Assembly (NCBI GenBank): GCA_965198855.1
Contig: CBDAPZ010000001.1
Span: forward strand, 1,178,001 to 1,242,000
Direction of reading: 5' to 3'
Length of the DNA stretch: 64,000 nt
DNA from: BOG-908 sp965198855
Lineage (GTDB): Bacteria; Pseudomonadota; Alphaproteobacteria; Acetobacterales; Acetobacteraceae
The position numbers were made by a program, and so were the translations under genes. The notes beneath the pieces are model-generated. The model searched no databases, had not been told where the DNA came from, and worked only from the letters and a program-made list of their open reading frames with translations. Each line of letters starts with the position of its first letter. Position 1 is the first letter of the stretch. Shown here piece by piece: positions 16,794 through 28,342 of the stretch.

Positions 16794-18064
16794 TGCACGA
16801 TATCAAAGCCATTCGGATGAACCCGCATATCTTCGATGCCGCGATGGCGCGGCGCGGGTTCGAGCCTCAATCTCCAGCTGTCCTGGAACTGGATTCGGAA
16901 CGCCGCGCCGCGATGACGGCGCAGCAGGATGCGCAATCCCGCCGCAACGTGCTGGCAAAGGAGATCGGTGCGGCCAAGCGCAGCGGTGGCGATAGCAGCG
17001 CGCTCGAAGCGGAAGCGACCGCTTTGCGTGGCGACATGGATCGGCTGAGCAGCCTGGCGGCGACGCTCGATAGCGATCTTGGACGGCTCCTTGCAAAACT
17101 GCCGAATGCGCTGGATGCGGATGTGCCCGACGGCACCGACGAAGCTGCCAATGTGGAAGTGAAGCGTTGGGGCACACCAACCGAATTTGATTTCGCACCA
17201 AAGCAGCATTTCGAGTTGGGCGAGGCGCTCGGCATGATGGATTTCGAGCGCGCTGCAAAAATTGCCGGCAGTCGCTTCACGGTGCTGCGTGGGCCGCTTG
17301 CAAAGTTGGAGCGGGTGCTTGGGCAGTTCATGATCGATCTGCATACGACCGAGCATGGCTATGAAGAATATGCCGTACCTTCGCTGGTGAACGATGCGGC
17401 GGTGTTTGGCACTAACCAATTGCCGAAATTCGAGGAAGATCTGTTCCGCACCACCGACGGGCGATGGCTGATTCCGACCGCCGAGGTGCCGCTGACGAAT
17501 CTTTCCGCCGGCGAGATCTTGGCGGAGACGACGTTGCCTATGCGGTTGACGGCGTTGACCGAGTGTTTCCGCAGCGAGGCTGGTGCTTCAGGTCGCGACA
17601 CACGCGGGATGTTGCGGCAGCACCAGTTCCGCAAGGTGGAGATGGTGGCCATTTCCCATCCGGAAAAGAGCGATGAAGAGCATGAGCGGATGACGCGTTG
17701 TGCGGAGCGCGTGCTGGAATGGCTCGAACTGCCGTATCGGCGGATGATGTTATGCGCGGGCGACACGGGTTTTGGAGCAGCCAAGACGTTCGATTTGGAA
17801 GTCTGGCTGCCCGGACAGGGGATGTGGCGAGAGATCAGTTCCTGTTCCAACACGCGCGCTTTCCAAGCCCGTCGGATGAATGCCAGGTTTCGCGCCGAGG
17901 ATGGCAAGACGATTGCGCATGTTCATACGTTGAACGGCTCCGGCGTCGCAGTCGGCCGAGCGTTGATTGCCGTGATGGAAAACTACCAGCAGGCGGATGG
18001 CAGCATCCGCGTGCCGGAGATTCTGGTTCCGCTCATGGGAGGCCTGAGGGCCATCGCTACGTAA
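16793..18064 (+). CDS. serS: Seryl-tRNA synthetase
   Basis: 423-residue class II synthetase. N-terminal coiled coil arm (about residues 30-100), motif 2 in LTECFRSEAGASGRDTRG and QFRKVEMV, motif 3 in GSGVAVGRALIAVMENYQ followed by VPEILVPLMGG at the C-terminus. Also charges tRNA-Sec in species that have it; no sel genes are visible. Coupled to tatC. Its stop codon is the first bases of a family A repeat. Confidence 0.96.
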   Translation: MHDIKAIRMNPHIFDAAMARRGFEPQSPAVLELDSERRAAMTAQQDAQSRRNVLAKEIGAAKRSGGDSSALEAEATALRGDMDRLSSLAATLDSDLGRLLAKLPNALDADVPDGTDEAANVEVKRWGTPTEFDFAPKQHFELGEALGMMDFERAAKIAGSRFTVLRGPLAKLERVLGQFMIDLHTTEHGYEEYAVPSLVNDAAVFGTNQLPKFEEDLFRTTDGRWLIPTAEVPLTNLSAGEILAETTLPMRLTALTECFRSEAGASGRDTRGMLRQHQFRKVEMVAISHPEKSDEEHERMTRCAERVLEWLELPYRRMMLCAGDTGFGAAKTFDLEVWLPGQGMWREISSCSNTRAFQARRMNARFRAEDGKTIAHVHTLNGSGVAVGRALIAVMENYQQADGSIRVPEILVPLMGGLRAIAT

Positions 18065-18106
18065 AAGTCTTTTGGTTCTTTTCTTCAGAAAAGAACTGCT
18101 TCCTTC
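18063..18106. repeat. Palindromic repeat family A, half copy (A2)
   Basis: First 39 bases (18063-18101) are identical to those at 38957-38995. Contains the inner hairpin GTTCTTTTC-TTCA-GAAAAGAAC. It exactly fills the gap between the convergent serS and sufA stops. Confidence 0.88.
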
Positions 18107-18484
18107 CTAAACGTGGAAGCTTTCACCGCACCCGCAGCGGCCCTTTTCGTTTGGGTTGGTGAAGGTAAATCCAGCGCTAAGCGCTTTCTGTTCGTAATCC
18201 ATGGTTGTGCCGATCAGGAACAGGCTTGCCTTGCGGTCCACGAGCACTGTTAGTCCGTCATTAACGACCACCTCGTCGCCGGGGCCTGGTTCAGGCACCC
18301 AGGACATATCGTAAGCGAGGCCAGAGCAGCCTTTAGTGTTCACGCTGATACGCAGCAGGCGGCCGTCGCCATTTTCGTAGAGGGCGCGCAGACGTGTTGC
18401 TGCCGTCTCCGAGAGTGTCATGAGCGGAGGGAGTGCGCGGCGGGTGCGGGTGGGAGCCTGTGTCTGTTCCATCTTGGTCAGCAT
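18107..18484 (-). CDS. sufA: SUF-associated A-type Fe-S carrier
   Basis: 125-residue A-type carrier with cluster cysteines C53 (KGCSGLAYD), C117 and C119 (GRCGCGESF). Last gene of the suf operon; its ATG at 18484 lies 5 bp after the SufT stop. An alternative ATG at 18472 would remove four residues. It receives Fe-S clusters from SufBCD and delivers them to targets. The stop runs into repeat A2. Confidence 0.9.
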   Translation of the reverse strand: MLTKMEQTQAPTRTRRALPPLMTLSETAATRLRALYENGDGRLLRISVNTKGCSGLAYDMSWVPEPGPGDEVVVNDGLTVLVDRKASLFLIGTTMDYEQKALSAGFTFTNPNEKGRCGCGESFHV

Positions 18485-18489
18485 TCCGA

Positions 18490-18858
18490 TCAGAACATGT
18501 TGAGGGCGAGGCGGGCTTCGTCGGTCATGCGACTGGGGTCCCACGGCGGATCCCATACCGTCTCCACCTCGGCGGAGGTGACGCCGGGGACGGCGAGCAG
18601 CGCGTCGCGCACCTGAACCGGCAATTCCTGAGCGCTCGGGCAGCCGGGCGCGGTGAGCGTCATTTCCACCTTCACGGCACCGGCTTCGGTGATGTCGACG
18701 GCGTAGACAAGGCCGAGTTCATAGATGTTTACAGGTATTTCGGGATCGTAGACGGTGGCGATCGCGTCCAGGAGCGCTGCTTCCGTGGGCTGTGCGATCT
18801 GTTCGCCGTCGGGTGTCCAGGTGCCGATGATTTCCGCGGCTGCCGTTGGTTCAGTCAT
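18490..18858 (-). CDS. sufT: SUF system Fe-S assembly protein SufT (DUF59/MIP18 family)
   Basis: 122-residue DUF59 protein. Seen: the YDPEIPVNIYELGLVY motif, LTAPGCPSAQELP with the conserved Cys, and VWDPPWDPSRMTDEAR, all typical of SufT-like members in alphaproteobacterial suf operons. Helps Fe-S maturation; mechanism not settled. Overlaps sufU by 8 bp. Confidence 0.92.
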   Translation of the reverse strand: MTEPTAAAEIIGTWTPDGEQIAQPTEAALLDAIATVYDPEIPVNIYELGLVYAVDITEAGAVKVEMTLTAPGCPSAQELPVQVRDALLAVPGVTSAEVETVWDPPWDPSRMTDEARLALNMF

Positions 18859-19305
18859 GTGTGTGCACCTCCTGGCCGTGATCGAGCGCCGAGATCAGGG
18901 CCGACCATGGCAGCGTCGCGCATTTGATGCGCGATGGATACTCCGAGACGCCCGAAAGCGGCTTCAGCTTTTCGATCGCGGCATCATTCTCGCTGGTCGC
19001 TCCGGTTTTTACCAGGCTGGTGAAAGATGTGGCGAGTGCGCGGATCTGTTCGGCGCTGCGGCCACGTACGGCTTCGGCCATCAGGTCGGCGGAAGCGAGG
19101 CTGATCGCGCAGCCGCGAGCCTCGAAAGCTGCGTCTTCCACTTCGCCAGTCGGCGCAAATTTGACGCGCACTTCAATCTTGTCGCCGCACATCGGATTAT
19201 CGCCGTGGGCGCTGGCGTCGAACGGATCCATCCGATGCATATGGCGTGGGTTACGTCCGCGATCCAGTATCACATCCTGATACAGGTCGCGGCTGTCGAC
19301 GAAAC

Positions 19306-19309
<4 letters not shown>
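18851..19309 (-). CDS. sufU: SufU/IscU-like Fe-S scaffold or sulfur acceptor
   Basis: 152-residue NifU-N domain protein. Cysteines C41 (PMCGDK, with Asp43), C67 (RGCAIS) and C130 (RIKCATLPW) match the SufU/IscU active site. The ~20-residue insert before the third Cys favours SufU, which takes sulfur from SufS with zinc bound. Overlaps sufS by 4 bp (ATGA). Confidence 0.92.
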
Positions 19310-20552
<1,243 letters not shown>

Positions 20553-20556
<4 letters not shown>

Positions 20557-21818
20557 GACTCGGTCTGCCACCAGTGGTCGAGCACACGTTCGAACAGCCT
20601 GCGTGCGGTCTCATCGACAATCATGTCGAGAGAGTCAGCAAGGAAGGCGCGCACGAGGATGGCGCGTGCTTCTGCTTGCGGAATGCCGCGGCTCGCAAGG
20701 TAGAAAAGCTGCTCGGCATCGAGCTCGCCGATGGTCGCGCCGTGGCTGCATTTTACGTCATCGGCATAGATTTCGAGCTGCGGCTTGCAATCGATCTCCG
20801 CGTCCGGCGAGAGCAGAAGCGCCTGGTTCATCTGGTAGCCATCGGTCTTTTGCGCCGCACGGGCGACTTCAATCTTGCCCTGGAATACACCACGAGACCG
20901 GCCAGCGAGCACGTGTTTGACTGTCTGGCGCGAGGTGCAGTTCGGCGCATCGTGGGTGACGAAGGTGGTGATGTCGCTGTGCTGTTGGCCACGCAGCAAT
21001 TGGGCGGCATTCAATGAGGCGTGGGCAGAAGCACCGTGCAGGGTTGCATGGATTTCGGTGCGCGCCATGCGGCCGCCGATGGACAGCGTAAAGCTATCAT
21101 AGGCCGCATTGGCGGCGATCTCGGCGTAGATGGTGGCGAGATGATAGGCCTCGTTGCCCTCGTTCTGCAGGCGCAGATGGGTAAGCGCGGCGTTCTCTAG
21201 CAGCAGGATTTCGCTTACCGGATTGTGCAAGTATTTGCCCGTGCCGGTGTTGATCTCGATCACCGTCAGCTTGGCACCCTTGGCCAGATGAATTGCGTGG
21301 CGTGGGTGGAAGGCCACGGCGGTGCCGGAGATGTCGTGGCCGGTGCTGATCAGAAGCAGCGTGCCGGCATCGACATTTTCCGCGACCTCGATGATGGCGC
21401 CATCTTCGGCGAGCATGGTGTTAAGCGCGACCATGGGCTCACGATCGAAGCGTGCGAGCACACCGAAATCGGCGGTGTTCGCAAAGCCGCGAACGCTTGC
21501 CTTTTCCGGCATGATGGATTGCGCGTCATTCAAACGACCCTGTGCAAAGACCAGGCGCGGCGATGTCTCGAAGCCACTAAGATCCGGTAGCAAATCGGCA
21601 CCGAATCCACTTGCTTCCGTCAGGGCCTCATGGAAATCATCGTCAGCCAGCGCGGCGAGGCTGGTGTATTTCCAGGCCTCGTCGCGGCGGGTCGGCAGGC
21701 CGAACTTGCGCAGAAAGTCGGCCGCGTCCTGACGACGCTGGGCGCCACCGGGGAAGCGACGCGTCAGGCCGTCGAAACGCGCCAGGAACTTGTCGGCGGG
21801 CGCTGCAATCTTGATCAT
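20553..21818 (-). CDS. sufD: Fe-S cluster assembly protein SufD
   Basis: 421-residue SufD, the beta-helix partner of SufB in the SufBC2D scaffold. Seen: RRDEAWKYTSL near the N-terminus, KVTVIEINTGTG-like strand region (residues ~190-205), GASAHASLNAAQLL, and the C-terminal HGATIGELDAEQLFYLASRG family motif with its conserved His. ATGA overlap with sufC. Confidence 0.95.
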
Positions 21819-22564
21819 GCCGCCTCCGCGATCACCTGCGCGTAACCTTGCGCTTCGAGTGCGAGCGCAAGCTCAGCGCCGCCGCTGCGAACGATGCGGC
21901 CATGGGCGAGCACATGCACAGCATCTGGCACGATGTGGTCGAGCAGACGCTGGTGGTGGGTGATAACAAGTGCGGAAAATTTGTCCGACCGAAGGGCGTT
22001 CACGCCCTGGCCTACGATTTTCAGCGCATCGATGTCGAGCCCGCTATCGGTCTCGTCAAGGATGGCGAGTTTTGGCGCCAGCATCGTCATCTGCAGCACC
22101 TCGTTGCGCTTCTTCTCACCGCCGGAAAAACCGACATTGACGTTACGCTTCAGCATGTCGTCCGGCATCTGGAGACGCTTGGCTTCCGCACGAGCCGCTT
22201 TGAGGAATTGTGCTGCATCCAGCTCGGTTTCACCACGCGCGCGGCGCACAGCATTCAATGCCGTGCGCAGGAAATTGGCATTGCCGACACCCGGCAGTTC
22301 CACCGGCGCCTGAAACGCCAGGAACAACCCGGCCTGTGCACGTTCCTCAGGCTCCATGGCCAGCAGGTCGACGCCGTCGAACAGAACCTCGCCGGCCGTC
22401 ACGGTGAAATCGGCGCGGCCTGAGAGAACATAAGAGAGCGTGGATTTGCCGGAGCCGTTAGGGCCCATGATGGCATGGATCTGGCCATCCGGCACCACCA
22501 GGTCGATGCCGCGCAGAATAGGCTTTTCGCCGATGGAGGCGTGAAGATTGCGAATTTCAAGCAT
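21815..22564 (-). CDS. sufC: Fe-S cluster assembly ATPase SufC
   Basis: 249-residue ABC-type ATPase powering SufB/SufD. Walker A GPNGSGKST at 34-42, signature FSGGEKKRNEV, Walker B LAILDETDSGLD, H-loop VITHHQRLL. ATG 22564 (MLEIRNLHAS) lies 4 bp after the sufB stop; an in-frame ATG at 22624 would sit inside sufB and adds no family sequence. Confidence 0.96.
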   Translation of the reverse strand: MLEIRNLHASIGEKPILRGIDLVVPDGQIHAIMGPNGSGKSTLSYVLSGRADFTVTAGEVLFDGVDLLAMEPEERAQAGLFLAFQAPVELPGVGNANFLRTALNAVRRARGETELDAAQFLKAARAEAKRLQMPDDMLKRNVNVGFSGGEKKRNEVLQMTMLAPKLAILDETDSGLDIDALKIVGQGVNALRSDKFSALVITHHQRLLDHIVPDAVHVLAHGRIVRSGGAELALALEAQGYAQVIAEAA

Positions 22565-22568
22565 AAGA

Positions 22569-24047
<1,479 letters not shown>

Positions 24048-24058
24048 AAACTATATCC

Positions 24059-24550
24059 TCAAACGGCCTGGGGGGAGCAGGCGTCGATTTCGGCGAAAGC
24101 CGGCTGCTTCTCGACGGTTCGGAACATGGGCAGCGCGGCACTCTCCATGTCGGCAAGCGTAATCCCGGTCAGGGCCGCGCGGATGGCGGCATTTACCGGA
24201 TCCCAACGGCCGCGCATCGGGCAAAGGCACTGGCTTTCGCAGTCACCGCCATCGACGCAGGCGGTCAGCGCGATCGGCCCGTCGATGGCCTCGATCACTT
24301 CGGCAACAGGGATCGAATCCAACCGCCTGGCCAGGCGGTAGCCGCCGCGGGCGCCGCGCAGGCTGGTCACCAAGCCCTTACCGGCCATCGCCTTGAGCAC
24401 CTTGGCGACGGTGGGCTCGGGGATACCTGTGGCAATGGAAAGGCCTGGTGAGGTTTGCACGGCACCGGGGGTGGCGGCGCGCGCCTCGTCACGGGCGAGG
24501 CGGACGAGCACCACAACGGCATAATCGGTCAATTTCGACAGCCTGAACAT
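24059..24550 (-). CDS. Rrf2-family transcriptional regulator of the suf operon
   Basis: 163-residue Rrf2 protein: winged helix in residues 1-75 (LTDYAVVVLVRLA, ATGIPEPTVAKVLKAM, RGARGGYRLAR), dimerisation helix, and a cysteine group C98, C104, C108, C110 that can hold a [2Fe-2S] or similar cluster. First gene of the suf operon, so it most likely senses Fe-S status and autoregulates. A palindrome at 24574-24597 is the candidate operator. The name sufR/iscR is avoided because cyanobacterial SufR is a different family. Confidence 0.92.
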   Translation of the reverse strand: MFRLSKLTDYAVVVLVRLARDEARAATPGAVQTSPGLSIATGIPEPTVAKVLKAMAGKGLVTSLRGARGGYRLARRLDSIPVAEVIEAIDGPIALTACVDGGDCESQCLCPMRGRWDPVNAAIRAALTGITLADMESAALPMFRTVEKQPAFAEIDACSPQAV

Positions 24551-24573
24551 GGGCCACGCACCACTCGAAGAAC

Positions 24574-24597
24574 AATCGGACCAGACCGGTCCTGATT
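24574..24597. promoter_or_regulatory. Candidate operator of the Rrf2/suf regulator
   Basis: Reads AATC-GGACC-AGACC-GGTCC-T-GATT on the + strand: GGACC/GGTCC inverted repeat with AATC/GATT outer arms, one base off perfect symmetry, centred 35 bp upstream of the regulator ATG. Position and dyad fit an autoregulatory Rrf2 site; binding is inference. Confidence 0.55.
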
Positions 24598-24732
24598 ACA
24601 GCCAAATGCGGCGTGGGCGCACGCACGTCAAGGGCCAAGCAGCGCTTTCCCCCATCATCGCAGCCGGTTGAACGCCGGATGTGCCTGCCGCTGCGGCTCG
24701 CGGCGGCCGCCGTTGCGGGCTATCACAAGGCC

Positions 24733-25320
24733 ATGACCGAAGCCGAGCCGAGACATGCTGCGAGCCTGATCGTCCTGCGACGAGAGGCGGCGGGCGTAAA
24801 GATACTCATGGCGCATCGTGCGGCAGGGCATCGGTTCATGCCGGGTGCGCTGGTGTTCCCTGGCGGTGCGGTCGATGCCGCCGATTTCACAGCGCCGGCC
24901 GCCTCTCCCTTGTTGGCTGAGGTGAGCGCAAGATTGCAGCGCTCGGCCACGCCTCAACTCGCGAGAGCGCTTGGCATGGCAGCGTGCCGAGAGCTGACGG
25001 AGGAGGTAGGCTTGTCGCTCGGCGCGCCACCGCGGCTAGACCAGATGTCTTATCTGTGTCGCGCGATCACGCCGGGGCGCAGCGCCATACGCTTCGATGC
25101 ACGGTTCTTCGTGGTCTCGGCCGACGCCGTCAGCGGCACGCCCGCAGCATCGCGCGAATTGGAGGCGCCGGCCTGGTACGGCATCGAGACGGCGCTCGTC
25201 TCGGGCGCCGTGTTCGTCACCCAGGCCGTGTTGATGCGGCTGCGTGATTGGATAGAGGTGCCCAAGGCGCCAGATGCCCCGGTGCCAGTGTTGCGCGAGC
25301 GCGCATGGACAATGGAATAA
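24733..25320 (+). CDS. Nudix hydrolase
   Basis: 195-residue Nudix-fold hydrolase. The box is split: GALVFPGGAVDAADF comes first, then ACRELTEEVGL about 40 residues later supplies the REx-x-EE-x-G metal site. This long insertion is typical of the NUDT7/CoA-pyrophosphatase-like and NUDT19-like groups. Substrate not determinable; a nucleotide or CoA derivative is likely. ATG 24733 (MTEAEPRHAAS) chosen; upstream in-frame sequence has no family character. Divergent from the suf regulator. Confidence 0.85.
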   Translation: MTEAEPRHAASLIVLRREAAGVKILMAHRAAGHRFMPGALVFPGGAVDAADFTAPAASPLLAEVSARLQRSATPQLARALGMAACRELTEEVGLSLGAPPRLDQMSYLCRAITPGRSAIRFDARFFVVSADAVSGTPAASRELEAPAWYGIETALVSGAVFVTQAVLMRLRDWIEVPKAPDAPVPVLRERAWTME

Positions 25321-25428
25321 TCGCTCTGGTTGCAGAAAACAGCCAGCTTTCTATTGACTGATGGCGGAATGCCTTCACTATGCAAGCCATATGACGTGTA
25401 GCCGCAGCTTCCTTGCAACCTACTCTGA

Positions 25429-26892
25429 ATGCTGCGTGAGCCCATGCGCCTAGGCGACATTCTGCTCATGCGCGGCCTCATTCGCGCTGACGAACTGGAA
25501 GCCGGGGTGGAGCGGCAGCGCCGACAAGGTGGCCGGCTGGGCGAGAACCTGATCGCGCTCGGCTACATGACGACCGAGCAGCTTTATGGCGTCATCGAAG
25601 ACACGCCGGTGATGCCGCGGACAGTGGCCGAAACCGGGCTTTCGCGCGGCATGCTGCTAGGGCTGGTGCTGAAATTCATGCGCCTGCAGTCTTGCGAAAC
25701 TCTGCCGGAGCTCTCGCAGCGCTTGCATCTGTCGCATGCGGTGATCCAGGAAATCCTCGACGACGCAACCGCCCAGAAGCTGGTACATGTCCTCGGCTCC
25801 GTCAGCACCGGCATCGTCCGCTATATTCGCTACGCGGTGAGCGACCATGGCCGCGATGCTGCCGGCGAGGCGATGGAACAGACGCAGTATCTGGGCCCGG
25901 CGCCGGTGAGCCTGGCGGCGTATCAGCGGCAGGTGAACCGACAGAAGATCACCAACGAGGTGCTCGATGTTGCTGCCCTGCGCAGGGCTTTCGCGGGAAT
26001 GGTGCTGTCGGATGCCACGATACGAAAGCTGGTACCGGCGATCAGCGCCGGGCGCACGGTGCTGCTGTATGGGCCACCTGGCAACGGCAAGACATCGGTC
26101 GGCACGCGCATCGCCAGCCTGTTCAACGATCCGGTGTTCATTCCGTATGCCGTTGAAGTCGGCGGTCAGATCATAAAGGTTTTCGATCCCAGCTTACATA
26201 AATTGTTCCTGGAGCAGGCGCCGGATGCGGTAGCCACCGTCAATGCCGGTGTGCAGATCGAATCCTTCGATGCGCGCTGGACCGCGTGTCGGCGGCCGAT
26301 CGCGATGGCCGGCGGCGAGATGACGCTGGACATGCTGGATCTGCGCTGGGATCCGATTACCAAATGCTATGACGCGCCTTTGCACATGAAGGCGCTGAAC
26401 GGCGTGTTCCTGATCGACGATTTCGGCCGGCAGAAGGTGAACCCCACGGATTTCCTCAATCGCTGGATCGTGCCGCTGGAAAGCCGGATCGATTATCTAA
26501 AGCTGAATACCGGCATCACCTTCATGCTGCCGTTTGATGAATTGGTGATCTTCTCGACGAACCTCGAGCCGCGTGATTTGATGGACCCGGCCTTTCTGCG
26601 GCGTATTCCCTATAAGCTGCAGATGCTGGGGCCGACGCTGGACGAGTATCGGGAAATCTTTCTGAAGGCGGCGGCGATCAAAAAGATCACGATCACGCAA
26701 CAGGCGTTCGACTACATTGTCGAACAGCTGACGCATGACAACAGGTTTCAATTGGCGGCGTTCCAGCCATTCTTCTTGTGCGACCAGGTAGCTACTGTGT
26801 GCAAATGCTTTGCGCTGAAGCCGGAGATGACGGTGGAGTTGGCGGCGGACGCTTTGGAGAATCTCTATGTTGGTATTGTGACGGAGAGATAA
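25429..26892 (+). CDS. AAA+ ATPase with N-terminal MshEN-like domain
   Basis: 487 residues. Residues 6-60 (MRLGDILLMRGLIRADELEAG, GGRLGENLIALGYMTTEQL) resemble the MshEN/T2SSE-N module seen at the N-terminus of secretion ATPases. Residues ~70-125 look like a helix-turn-helix (ETLPELSQRLHLSHAVIQEI). An AAA+ core follows: Walker A GPPGNGKT 215-222, Walker B VFLIDD 326-331, sensor Asn378 (FSTN) and Arg391/392. There is no secretion-ATPase core, so this is not GspE/PilB. I know homologues only as uncharacterised AAA ATPases of proteobacteria. No neighbour points to a function. Start may be ATG 25429 or 25444. Confidence 0.85.
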   Translation: MLREPMRLGDILLMRGLIRADELEAGVERQRRQGGRLGENLIALGYMTTEQLYGVIEDTPVMPRTVAETGLSRGMLLGLVLKFMRLQSCETLPELSQRLHLSHAVIQEILDDATAQKLVHVLGSVSTGIVRYIRYAVSDHGRDAAGEAMEQTQYLGPAPVSLAAYQRQVNRQKITNEVLDVAALRRAFAGMVLSDATIRKLVPAISAGRTVLLYGPPGNGKTSVGTRIASLFNDPVFIPYAVEVGGQIIKVFDPSLHKLFLEQAPDAVATVNAGVQIESFDARWTACRRPIAMAGGEMTLDMLDLRWDPITKCYDAPLHMKALNGVFLIDDFGRQKVNPTDFLNRWIVPLESRIDYLKLNTGITFMLPFDELVIFSTNLEPRDLMDPAFLRRIPYKLQMLGPTLDEYREIFLKAAAIKKITITQQAFDYIVEQLTHDNRFQLAAFQPFFLCDQVATVCKCFALKPEMTVELAADALENLYVGIVTER

Positions 26893-26950
26893 GAAAGAAA
26901 GTTTTGCCGCAGATGACACAGAGTAAAAATGATTTCTCATGATCGGTATG
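26893..26950. repeat. Repeat family B, half copy (B3)
   Basis: Carries AAGAAAG ends and GCCGCAGATGACACAGA (26906-26922), the same unit as in B2 and B4, without a matching right arm. Shares a 150-bp convergent gap with repeat A4. Confidence 0.65.
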
Positions 26951-27006
26951 ATTTTTGTTTGTTTATTGCTGTCGCGAGACTTTTCGGCAGCGCGCGTTTA
27001 GGATGC

Positions 27007-27050
27007 AAAAGTTCTCTGGTTCTTTTTCTCAAAAAAAACTGCTTACTTCC
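27007..27050. repeat. Palindromic repeat family A, degenerate half copy (A4)
   Basis: AAAAGTTCTCTGGTTCTTTT followed by a C-A8-CTGCTTACTTCC tail; aligned base for base with A2/A3 with several changes. Overlaps the last codons of the RNA methyltransferase gene. Confidence 0.75.
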
Positions 27051-28317
27051 TTGAGAACACCGCAACGCATTCCACCTGTGCGGACCACAGGAATTGGTCG
27101 ATCGGTGTCGCGTTTACGAGGGTGTAGCCGGCATTGACGAGGATCGCGGCATCCTTCGTCAAGGCGCCGGGATTGCAACTGACATAGATCACCTGTTTCA
27201 CGCCCGAGGCTGCGATCGCCGGCATCTGTGCTGCGGCGCCGCCATAGGGTGGATCGAGAAGCACCAGAGCAGCGCTCGATAGTTCTTTTGCCGAGAGTGG
27301 CTGGCGGGCGAGGTCGCGCTGGATCATTTCGACGCGGGTGCCGGCTTGCGCGCGTCTTACTGCGGTGGCGGCGGCGGTCTCGCCCTCATAGGCGATGACG
27401 CGGAGATGGGCGGCGAGGGGAAAGCTTATGGTGCCGCAGCCTGCGAAGAGTTCGATGGCGCGTGATTTGCCGGTGAGCTTTCTCGGCAGGCCGGCGAGTA
27501 CCGCGGCCACGATGGCGGCTTCGCCTTCGGCAGAGGCTTGCAGGAAGGCGCCGGGCGGCGTTTCCACGCGATGGCCGGCGAAGGTTTCGTGCGGCGCGTG
27601 GGCTTGGGCGGCCACTTCGTAAGGGCCGTTGCCGAGCGCCCAGGAGATGCGTGGCACGGCGTGAGCCGTGGCGAAATTGGCGAGCTTGGTGCGGTCTTGC
27701 GGGGTGAGCGGTCCGTCGGTGCGGATCAGTAGGTCGGGGCCGCTGGCCAAGAGGTTGACGATGACGGAGCCGAGATTGCGCAAGGCTGCGAGCGAAGAGA
27801 GGGTTTTGCGGAGCGGTGCGACGAGTGCGAACAGAGTCGGGTGCAAGATTTCGCAGACGGACATGTCGATGATGTCCGTCGTCTGCGTGCGGTGCAGGCC
27901 AAGGAGCACGCCGCCTTCGCGACGGCCCACCGCCAGGTCCATGCGGCAGCGGGCCTTAGATGGCGTGCGGATGAGCGGGCCGACATTGGGGGTGGGGATG
28001 CCGGCGCGGGTGAGGGCGGTGACGACGAGGTCGCGTTTCCAGGCGGCATACGCGGCATCCTGCTGGTGCTGCAGCGCGCAGCCGCCGCAATATTCCTCGA
28101 AATGCGGGCAAGACGGGATAACGCGATCGGGGCTTGGGCGGAGCAGCGAGAGGATATGTCCACGGGCGCCACGCGGGCCCTGGCTGTCGATGCCGATGCG
28201 AACGCGTTCGCCCGACAGCGTGTGTGCCACGTGCAGCAAGTCGCCGAAATCGAAGCGGGCGACACCATCACCGGCATTGCCGAGATGATCGATCTCGACC
28301 TCGGCTTCGCCTTTCAT
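27043..28317 (-). CDS. Class I SAM-dependent RNA methyltransferase (RlmD/TrmA-like)
   Basis: 424-residue uracil-5 RNA methyltransferase. N-terminal TRAM-like domain (1-60); four Fe-S cysteines C70, C77, C80 and C155 (PSCPHFEEYCGGC and SVCEILHP); SAM-binding IELFAGCGTISFPLA; LDPPYGG; and YVSCNPGAL with the catalytic Cys. The cluster favours RlmD/RlmC over TrmA, but the target base cannot be told from sequence alone. Starts 25 bp after the helicase, so the two are probably co-transcribed, which fits rRNA processing. Confidence 0.9.
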   Translation of the reverse strand: MKGEAEVEIDHLGNAGDGVARFDFGDLLHVAHTLSGERVRIGIDSQGPRGARGHILSLLRPSPDRVIPSCPHFEEYCGGCALQHQQDAAYAAWKRDLVVTALTRAGIPTPNVGPLIRTPSKARCRMDLAVGRREGGVLLGLHRTQTTDIIDMSVCEILHPTLFALVAPLRKTLSSLAALRNLGSVIVNLLASGPDLLIRTDGPLTPQDRTKLANFATAHAVPRISWALGNGPYEVAAQAHAPHETFAGHRVETPPGAFLQASAEGEAAIVAAVLAGLPRKLTGKSRAIELFAGCGTISFPLAAHLRVIAYEGETAAATAVRRAQAGTRVEMIQRDLARQPLSAKELSSAALVLLDPPYGGAAAQMPAIAASGVKQVIYVSCNPGALTKDAAILVNAGYTLVNATPIDQFLWSAQVECVAVFSRK

Positions 28318-28342
28318 GGTCCGTCTGCTGTCGCGCGCTGGT

